NCBI GenBank assembly: GCA_024345305.1
Contig: BRON01000012.1
Span: forward strand, 558,001 to 622,000
Direction of reading: 5' to 3'
DNA from: Mrakia gelida
Lineage: Eukaryota > Basidiomycota > Tremellomycetes > Cystofilobasidiales > Mrakiaceae
Length of the DNA stretch: 64,000 nucleotides
The position numbers and the translations under genes were made by a program. Under the pieces are notes generated by a model. It worked only from the letters and a program-made list of their open reading frames with translations, was not told the origin of the DNA and made no database searches. This document shows positions 56,123 to 64,000 of the stretch, piece after piece; positions within the stretch are counted from its first letter, which is position 1; each line of letters starts with the position of its first letter.

Positions 56123-58966
56123 CTAGTAGGTCCCGGGTCGCCGCCAGTCTCGGACGCTGTGGATCGGACAGGCTGCGAGGGAGAAGGGCGAGGAAAGGTC
56201 AGCTCGAGCTCGAGCTTCGTTCTCGACGAGGTGAGTAGCACTCACGTTCCTCTCCGAACCCAATACCCTCTCCGTATCCGACCTCGTGCTCCTGGCCATC
56301 GACGATGACCCAGTCTGAAAGAGAGAAGAGCGGAAAGAAGGAACGAGGGTGAGCGACGCGTCGAACGAACGAGGAGCGAGCAGAGACTCACGCGACCCAT
56401 CGTCCTTCAGCGTGTGCCCCTCCCCACAAACAGCCATCCCAGGTCCTCGAGGTCCATCGAAGTCGGGATCGATATCCATCTTCAACAAGAACTCGTGCTC
56501 CAAAGCTTGACTCGCGGTGTATCGTTTGCAAGGATCGAGAGCGAGGATGTGCTTGAGGAGATCCAGGGCTTCGGCGATCCCTTGCTGGTGCTCCTGAGGA
56601 GTATCGTCGGGGCTGTGGTTGGAGTAGAGGTAGGGGTTGGCGGTGAGGATGATGGATTCGAGGTTGTGACCGGCGTGGTCGAGAGCAGGGACGTTGGAGA
56701 TGAGGGTTCGGTCTGGAGGAGCAGGGAAGGAGAACGACGCGTCAGTCGGGCTTTCGAAGGGCAAGAGATGAAACGGGGAGACGACTCACTGTGGATAGAG
56801 GCACACTTGTCCATCTTCGTCTTCCCGAAGATAGCAGAGATCTCCATCAAAGCCTCGGTGTCGTCGTTCGAGTTGAAGATGGGGAATTTGCGAGTGAGGA
56901 TCGAGAGAAGGATGATTCCAGCCGACCAGATGTCGATGGCTGCAAGAAGGAGACGCCAGACGTCAGTCTCGATCGCGTCGAAGCGAGAGCTGGAGGAGAA
57001 AGACGCGACGAACCGACGCTCTGATCAGGACACTTCAACAGCACCTCAGGAGCTCGGAATCCTCTCGTTCCAGCTCGATTCGCCTTGACGCTCGGTCTGG
57101 TGAAGAAGAGGAGAGTCGAGTCAGTATTCAAAAGGTAGGACCTCGCTCGGATCGAAAGACTCACCGCTTGTCGTCGTGAGGGAAGCCAACTCGATCCGCC
57201 GGCAGCTTCGACCTCTTCCTCGCCTCGTAGACAGCCTGCTCAACGGTCCTCGTGACCCTCGTCTGCTCCCTCTTCCCGTGAGGATACTCCCAAGATGCAG
57301 GGCCGTGTTGGCACTTGGCCGAGTGGAGGGGAGGAGGAGTGTATCGCTGAGGCAACGAAGACGAGGGAGAGGAAAAGACGGGTCAGCTTCGCCGCCCTCC
57401 GCTTCGAAAACAGAATCGAGATGGAGTCGGAGAAGAGAAGAGGGAGCATACCTGAGCCAGTCCAAAGTCGACGAGGATCCCGGAACCGTCCGACTCGTCG
57501 AAGAGGAAGTTGGCTGGCTTGACGTCTCGATGAAGGATCCCTCGAGCGTGAGTGGCTCGAAGGGCTCGGAAGAGTTCTCGGAAGTAGGATCGAAGACTGG
57601 TGATGGAGAGGTGACGGTAGTAGTTCTACATACGAGGGAAGAAGATGGAGGTCAGCTCGTGAGGCTCGACGGGGAGCTCGGGCGAAGGAGGGATCGAGAG
57701 GGAGGGAAGGGAAGCTCAACTCACTCGGAAGTCGTCGTTGCAGTGGAAAGGCATGACGACGAGGATCTGGTCTTCGTATCGGAAGGCTGTGATGACCTGG
57801 GAGATGTTGGTGCATCCTCTGTTGAGGGTGCGAAGGAGTGAGAGCGAGTGAAAGGTCGGGTCAGCCTCGCGTCCTCCTCAGCTCGGAGCTCAATCGACTC
57901 AGGCACGAGCTGGTAGCACCAGCCCATCGAGAAAGACGGGACGAACCTTAGATCCTCCAAGATTGAGATCTCGTTCTCTATTCGTGACGGACTGGACGTG
58001 ACGTAGATCCTCTTGACAGCGACGTAGACCTTGGGTTGGACCTTCCTTCTCGTCGAAGGACCGGCGCCGTCGTCGTCTGATTCGGAGGAAGGAGCGAGCC
58101 AGAGGGCGTTGTTGTAGTCGGAGTTTTTGAGGTCGATGGCTTTGTATACGGATGAGAAGGTTCCTGGTAGAAGGGTTTGAAGAGGGTGCGAAAAAGGAGG
58201 TGGTTAGGAGGGGTGAGGAGGGAAGGAAGGAAGAGGGAGGGAAGCTGACCTTCTCCCAAGCGGTCGACGAGCAGGTAATCTTCTGCCAGACCCTTGACGG
58301 TCTCCTCGAGGTCTCCCATTTCCTCGTTCAACATAGCACGCTCCTCGTCCGTCCTCCCAGGCATCTCGTCCACGAAGTTGACCTCAAAAGGAAGAAGAAC
58401 GAAGCGTGTCAACTGGGCTTCCTTCCCGCGAGCTCACCAACCCTCCCTCCCTCCCTTCCCTTCTTTGCTTCGAGACTCACCTCTTCTACCTCCTCCTCTT
58501 CCTCCTCTTCTTCTTCTTCTTCCTCCTCCTCCTCCTCTATCATCTCCTCGTCTTCCCCGTTCTGCTCCACTCTCCTCTTCTGCCTAGGAGTCTGCCCATC
58601 CTCCTCCTCCTCGTCCTCGTCGACAACATACTCTGCCTCCATGATGAGCGCGTTGAAGTTCTCGTTGGCGTCCTCCTTCGTCATCCCTCTACTCGTATAG
58701 AACTTGATCGCACTCGCCCTCTCCTCCTCCCTCGGACGAGGAAGCAAACGAGGTCTCCATCCGCCATCGTCGTCGTTGTCGAATCCATCGTCGTCTCCCA
58801 GGTCGGACCATTCAGGTCCTGCTCCTCCTGCCGCCTTCAATCGTCCAGGGATGCAGAGCTGAGAGGACGAAGTTTCAGGTTCAGGAGAGGCGAGGGAAGA
58901 GCGGGGTCCGAGGTAGGCTGGGTTGGAAGAATGAGCGGAGGGGATGGCGTATTGCAGGCTGACCAT
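56123..58966 (-). CDS. CDC7: Cdc7-type protein kinase
   Basis: With Dbf4, Cdc7 phosphorylates the MCM helicase to start DNA replication. Start ATG 58964-58966 (MVSLQYAIPSAHSSNPAYLG). A long N-terminal region includes an unbroken Glu run from GAG/GAA repeats (58490-58545). The kinase core: DYLLVDRLGEGTFSSVYKAI (Gly loop), VYVAVKRIYVTSSPSR (catalytic Lys), ILEDLRGCTNISQVITAFR, HARGILHRDVKPANFLFDES (catalytic loop), SGILVDFGLAQR (DFG), then an insert of about 60 residues, RAGTRGFRAPEVLLKCPDQS (APE) and AIDIWSAGIILLSILTRKFP. GTRGFRAPEVLLK with the activation-segment insert is characteristic of Cdc7. The end DWVIVDGQEHEVGYGEGIGF is followed by a short last exon and the stop at 56123-56125. Confidence 0.9.
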
Positions 58967-59180
58967 CGTTTGAAGGGAGAGGGAAGGGAGGGAGGAGGAG
59001 GTGAACGCTGTTGAAGGAGAGAAAGCAACAGGCGAGAACGCGCCTCTCTTTTCCACGCGACGAAAAGTCAACAATCGACAAAACTTCTCTTATTCCGGTG
59101 CAATCAGGTCATCATTCGTTGTATCTAATGTAGTGTGAAAGTTCGTTCGTAAAAATCGCCCTCCTTGCTCCCTCCCTCGC

Positions 59181-61670
59181 TCAGTAAGCCCACGCCGACG
59201 GAATGGGTTCCACGACCCTCTCCCACCTCGACAACCTCCCAATCTCCTCCTTCCTCTTTCCCAACAGTCCCTCTCCTTCTCTTGGACGCCTAGGACCGCC
59301 ACCAACCTCGAACCCATCCTGATCCGCTTCCGCCTGCTCCTCCTCTCCTCCTCTCGCCTCTTCACGATCGCACCAAAACAACTTGAACTTCCCTCCCTGC
59401 CCTCCCAACCGGATGAACCCGTTGCTTCGCTCAAAGTACCACTTGTTGACCGGGTTGTCCGACCTCGAACGCCAGACGAGATCGCGTCCTCCCGAGGCTG
59501 GGACGGTTCCGGCGATGGATCCTGGGGTGGAGTTGAGAGCGGAGGGAAGGGCTGAACCGAAGGATTCGTCTCGGAGGGCGGACCAGAGGAAGTCGACGGT
59601 TCCGTCACCTTGGTGGGAGGGGAGGACGGCAAATTTGTCGAGGTAGCAGACGGGGAGGGGTCGGGCTTGGGAGGGTGGTGAAGGTTGGGAGGGTGATGTT
59701 GAAGACGACGACGACGCGTCGAGGAAGTCGGATCCTGCTTCCTCCTCCGTCGCTTCCCACTCGTTCGTGACGATGGCGGCTCCAGCGTAGTCTCCTGCGA
59801 CGATGACGAAGTCGAGATGCTTCTCCAACCTCCCGTAGAACCTCTCCTCGTCCAGCTTCCTCCCAAAGCTCTCCTCCAGCAGCCTCGTCATCTTCTTCTG
59901 ATCAAACTCCCCGACCTTCCGCACGATCTTGATCTCCAGTCCCTTTCGAATCAGCGTGGGAGTGTCCTTCGTTAGTCGTCCTGTCGAGTCGAGGAGGGCG
60001 TGGGGTAAGGAAGGAGAGTGGGCGGGTTTGTTGGTGATGAGATTGGCGATGAGGGAACGAGGTGAACGGTGGGAGACAATGAGGGCTGAGGAGGATCGGG
60101 GCATGAGGGTGAGGCAGGACTGGGAGAGTTGGAGGTTGCGGAGGGAAGTTGGGTGGGTGAGGGACCAGGAGGGGAGGAAGGTCGAGTTGATGAAGTTGTA
60201 TTCGGAGGAGAGGTTGATGGTGAGATGAGGTAGACCAGATCGAGCGTAGGAGGGGATGCCACCTTCGCGATTGATGATCATGAGTCGGAAGGGAGTAAGA
60301 TCGAGGGGTCTCGAGAGGGATAGGAGCGTGTTCGGGGATTTGAGAGGGATTGGAGTTGGGAGGGGAGGTGAGGAAGCGACCGTCGCGTCGTCCGACGAAA
60401 GGGCGACCTCCGATCCGTTCGTGTTCGAGAGAGCCTCCTCCGTCGCGAGGAAATCCAGCTCTGCCTGTTTCGAATCCTTTCCAGCTTGAACCATCGCGAC
60501 GACCAAAGCCTTCACTACTCCGTTCGCGTCCACCCTCGAGACTCGCAACCCTCCTCCCTCCGTCACCTCCATCGCCAACGGCGGCAGCACCGGTATCTCC
60601 CCAGCCCTCACAGCTTCCGTCACTCCCTCTAGCTCCTCCCTATCGACTCTCATCTCTCCATCCTTCCCAATCCAAACAGGTGTCTGCAGGATTGGTCGCG
60701 CCTCCGAACCGAGCCGAACGAGGACGTTGACGACTCTCTCCATCTCCCTCAACGCCTCCTCCCGAGCTTCCCTCGTCTTGATCTGCTCTGGTCCCCAATC
60801 GTCTCGATCTACGACGATGACCGAGACGAGTCCAAGCTTCTGAAGGTAGACCATGCCTCGACAGATGGCGTCGAGCTGACGGTCGGTGAAGGGACCTTGG
60901 ATCTTGACGAGAGCGGTATGAGGACGAGCTGGGTTGAGGAGGGAAGAGACGAGGGCGTTGGTGGTTGGTTTGGTATCTTTGGAAGACGAGGATTCCGTTT
61001 TGGGTGTTTTGGGAGGGGGTAGAGAGCCGAAGGAGGCGAGGTATGAACGAGAGTCGCGGAGGGAGGGATTGGCGTTGAGGATGGAGAGGATGAAGTCCTG
61101 AGGGATAGTAAGGAAGAAGAGCGATGGGATCAGTGACTTGTTGAGCATATAGATGTAGCACAGATCTCTAAGGCATCCCGAGGCTCGAGAGAGGGCGAGG
61201 AAGGCCAAAAAACGGTTGGCAAGAACGGCCTCGGAAGGGAGATAGGCGCGAGCTCTTGCTTCCTTTGCTCGTATCTGCTTCTCTCGAGACGATGCTTCAA
61301 GGCATGAGAACTTCAGGTGAAAGATGCGGATAAGCGACTCACGTTCTGATCCAGCTCAAAAGCATCACGCTGCTCGTTCTCCAGCAGTCGAGGGGTGATA
61401 TGGAGTTGGCGAGTCGCAGGCTGGAAGGAGGAGAGGAGAGGAGGAGATGGCCGAGATTAGAGGGAAGAAAGGTCAGAAATCTGCTTCTCTTCGGATTGAC
61501 AGATCATCCACATTCTGGTCGCCTCTATACGGTCTTGATCTGAATCTCAGAATCGAGAAAGAGTGAGGAAAAAGGAGCGAACTCACGAGCGTCGCACCTG
61601 TCCGTCCTTGCCCGAGAGCTGCTACAGCTCGCCCCTTCCCCTTGGATATAGCTGCTCCCCTGAGGAGCAT
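59181..61670 (-). CDS. ARG2: N-acetylglutamate synthase, mitochondrial (first step of arginine synthesis)
   Basis: The enzyme acetylates glutamate with acetyl-CoA in the mitochondrial matrix. Start ATG 61668-61670 (MLLRGAAISKGKGRAVAALG), an Arg/Lys/Ala-rich, acid-free stretch like a targeting peptide. After two short exons, DFILSILNANPSLRDSRSYL opens the amino-acid-kinase-like half: ALVKIQGPFTDRQLDAICRG, LVSVIVVDRDDW. The GNAT half is at the C-terminus: EKHLDFVIVAGDYAGAAIVT, PVCYLDKFAVLPSHQGDGTV, DFLWSALRDESFG, LVWRSRSDNPVNKWYFERSN, GGKFKLFWC. The last exon is very long (about 59181-61097). The stop is at 59181-59183, after PIPSAWAY. In ascomycetes this gene is controlled by an upstream arginine-attenuator peptide; here no ATG at all occurs on this strand in the 175 bp up to the divergent WD40 gene. 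Confidence 0.9.
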
Positions 61671-61845
61671 TTTCGACTTGGTTGTTCGATGCAGAAGGAG
61701 GAGAAGAGGAAGGGAAGAGCTGAATCCGTCTGATATCGGTCGAGAAGGAGGGGGTCGAAGTTTGGGAGGAACGAGAGGTCAAACTTGAAGTTGACTCGAC
61801 GTTCTCCTGCTTGCCAACTGCGAGCACGACTTCGGCCTTCTAAAC
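61671..61845. promoter_or_regulatory. Bidirectional promoter, ARG2-like and WD40 genes
   Basis: 175 bp between two divergent ATGs. No minus-strand ATG lies within it, so an arginine-attenuator-type upstream reading frame is absent unless transcription begins inside the WD40 gene. Confidence 0.5.
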
Positions 61846-63697
61846 ATGAGCAAATCTTCCAACTACAAGGTCAAACTCAAGTCCTTGGGCATCTTCAAAT
61901 CCCTTCCGGCCGAGGTGACTGCTATGGCTTTCCATCCTCAGTCGAAGGACGTTCTGCTCACCGCATCAGGTCAGCTCGAGCTTTCCTTCCTTCCTCTCCC
62001 CTCCTTCCCTCTCAAGCTCTCTTTCGCCAGCTCTTCGCCACTGACACATCTTCCCTATCTTCGTTTGTGATTCCAGAGGACCACTCTCTGCGGCTTCACT
62101 CCATCTCCAACCTTCAGCGACCTCTTTCAGCTATCGTTGGCCTTCCATCCGAGGTCGCATCCATCGTCTTCGCGAATCCCTCAACTCAGCTCGTGGACGG
62201 GGAAGGATGGGGAAACGTATGGTTCGCATGCGGTCAAGATGTAAGTATAGTCTCTTTCCATTCGTCTGTCGTCTCTCGCACCGACTTGTAGTCTTGAAAC
62301 TAGACTATGAGCTGACGAGCTTGACCTTTCCTTCGTCGACTCTCGCTCGCATCAGGTTCACCTCGTCGACCTAGCTCCTACTCCCTTCCTTCGCACCTTC
62401 GCCACCGCCGTCGTCCGCTCGATATCTCTGGCTGCAGACGACATCAATGATCTGACGCTGAGTGAAGACGGTAACATCTTGGGTTGGTGTGGGGACGAGG
62501 GAAGAATGGGAGTTGGTGAGCTCGTCTCTTCTTCACATCCCCTCCTTTCCATCTCTTTCAATCTGACTCTGCTCTTCACTCTTATCAGTTGATCTTCGTA
62601 CTGGCGTCAAGACCTGGATGAAGGGAAAGCATACCAGTGTTCGTCTCGTTCCCCTGCTCTTCTCGTCTTTCTTTGCCTGACCTCAACTCCCTCGTCGCGT
62701 TGTTCGTTCAGCTCGCTGGAACGATCTCCTTTCTTCCTTCTCGAACCGATCGTGAGGCTTCATTCAAACATACTTGTTCGCGGAACCTTTGCTAATCCGA
62801 TTCACTCTTCGCACCTCAGTCGTCTCAACGGGATACGACACTTCGACGCGTCTTTGGTCCTCGACCGGTTCGCTTCTCTCGACTTTCTGGCTTCGTAGGT
62901 CCCTCTTTCTCCTCTGCAGACATCGCGAACCCTTTCTTCCACCATTCACAACAAACTCTCGCCCCCGTTTCCGTTCTCTTTGCTCGATCAGATCCTCCCG
63001 CGCCAGCACCTCCCTCCGCCGACCCCTCCTCGGAACCCGAACCTCCCTCTCTTTCCATGTCGCCCTCCTTCCCTCAGTCTTTCGACACGATCCTTCGTCC
63101 TCTCACCTCCGAACCCGTCATCGCCATCGGAACTGCAGACGGCATGGTCTGGCTTTCCTCTTCGCCCTCGCCGGGAGCTCCGCGGGGAGGCGAGACCGAG
63201 AAGGACAGGAAGAAGAGGGTGAAGGGTAGGTGGAGAGGGTTAGATGAAGGGGGGTTGAGGAGATGGGTTGTTGGAATGGGACCTGTTGAGGGAGTGTGAG
63301 TTGAAACTCCGTTTCTCGAGCACGAAGACGAAGACGGACGCGACGCGACGAATGCTCACCCTTGATCTTTTCCCTCTTCTTCCTTCACCTTCACTCCTTC
63401 AGCGCCTTCCTTCCACCTCCATCAACATCGTCTTCGTTGACCGCCAAGAGCGATGGCCATCTACGACTCGTCACCGTCTCGCACCTAGGGAACGTCACGC
63501 TCTGGACCGTCTCAGCGACGATGGAACTGAAGGAGGAGCGGAAGTGGTCGACTTCTGCGGTCAAGAAGTGCTCTGTCTTGGAGGTGACTCGACTGGTGCA
63601 GAGTTCAGAAGCGAAAAAGGGTGGCTGGAGAGTAGTGGTGGGTGGGTTGGGGGAGGGAGGGAAGGGAGAGGTCGAGGGTTGGGATCTTGTTTGGTGA
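61846..63697 (+). CDS. WD40-repeat protein, unknown role
   Basis: ATG 61846 gives MSKSSNYKVKLKSLGIFKSL, then AEVTAMAFHPQSKDVLLTAS, a WD strand set. EDHSLRLHSISNLQRP, VVRSISLAADDINDLTLSED, NILGWCGDEGRMGVVDLRTG and LVSTGYDTSTRLW follow as further blades. Downstream are VIAIGTADGMVWL and HLRLVTVSHLGNVTLWTVSA. The introns needed to keep frame all work, including one of about 54 bp from about 62867 that joins RLWSST to DIANPFFHH. Stop TGA 63695-63697. A basic stretch (EKDRKKRVKGRWRG) lies in a loop. Such propellers act as scaffolds; nothing in the sequence fixes a complex. Confidence 0.75.
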
Positions 63698-64000
63698 GGA
63701 GGAGGAAGAGGGAAGAACGAAGGGATCGGGAATCGATTTGCATGAGCGGGTCAGAACCTCGATGAATGCATCTGACTTTGCTTGTGTACGGTGACTGGAA
63801 ATCCGCAAGGGGCCAGGACTAGATAGAAGTGATCCAAAGACGAGAAAGGAGTCGCGACCTTCGTCTTTTTGCTAAACGCAGACGAAGGAGCGAGTGAAAG
63901 TCGTAGATCATCGAGATCGTAGTTCGTGTAAACTAGAGTACACAGGGAAACATATCAGTGAGGTAAGAATACACGGACATGAACGTTGCGTCGTTCTTTT
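63698..64000. other. 3' flank of the WD40 gene
   Basis: About 300 bp to the window edge, AT-richer after 63900. No gene visible. Confidence 0.35.

Noticed and set aside
58490..58545. GAG/GAA run as a microsatellite locus of special interest
   Set aside because: It encodes an in-frame Glu run in Cdc7, which is common in fungal nuclear proteins.
62885..62915. A 25-nt mini-intron in the WD40 gene
   Set aside because: A 54-nt intron using the GTTCGC donor at about 62867 also restores the frame and fits the usual intron size.
1..64000. CRISPR arrays, insertion sequences, rRNA genes
   Set aside because: No regularly spaced repeats, transposase motifs or rRNA signatures were seen; the gene structure is eukaryotic.

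Overview
The window looks like an intron-dense basidiomycete genome, most likely a yeast-like member of Pucciniomycotina. Nearly every gene is cut by many short introns. These have GTGAGT, GTTCGT or GTACGT donors, a GCTGAC-like branch site and a pyrimidine tract before AG. The placement is inferred from gene structure, GC-rich coding sequence and protein content, not from a marker gene.

Left third (1-16.8 kb). A BTB/POZ gene runs off the left edge and carries an in-frame TGA. It is divergent from a coiled-coil protein whose 5' part does not read in one frame. Then, all on the + strand, come an alpha-arrestin trafficking adaptor, an RWD-RBR ubiquitin ligase (RNF14/Itt1 type), a DENND6-type Rab exchange factor, and a fungal protoglobin with a C-terminal hydrophobic anchor.

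Accessory island (16.8-24.0 kb). Two copies of a roughly 710-bp sequence lie in inverted orientation 5 kb apart. They are identical without gaps over 501 bp and then diverge. They flank prefoldin subunit 4 and a SET-domain gene. The left copy runs into an intact intron-containing tRNA-His(GTG). The right copy carries a broken version of the same tRNA. More tRNA-arm-like debris lies beside the right copy. This is the structurally most unusual part of the window.

Middle (24.0-36.2 kb). A flavin-containing monooxygenase has an in-frame TAG. On the - strand follow a multi-pass membrane protein I do not recognise, a possible small gene, a myo-inositol transporter of the ITR family and a rhomboid-like UBAC2/Dsc2 protein ending in a CUE/UBA-like helix set.

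Right part (36.4-63.7 kb). Mostly housekeeping genes: translation factor eIF5B, protein phosphatase methylesterase 1, a small unknown protein overlapping it head to head, myo-inositol oxygenase, an APC-family amino-acid/GABA-type permease, the ribosome-maturation GTPase EFL1/Ria1, the replication kinase Cdc7, mitochondrial N-acetylglutamate synthase and a WD40 protein.

Functional links. The inositol transporter and inositol oxygenase could together take up and oxidise inositol, although they are 12 kb apart. eIF5B and EFL1 both act on ribosomes. The arrestin, the RBR ligase and the UBAC2/Dsc2 protein belong to ubiquitin and membrane-protein turnover. Four loci carry in-frame stops or frame breaks (BTB, coiled-coil, SET, monooxygenase), so allele decay or base-call errors must be separated before these are called pseudogenes. 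No CRISPR array, insertion sequence or transposase was seen.
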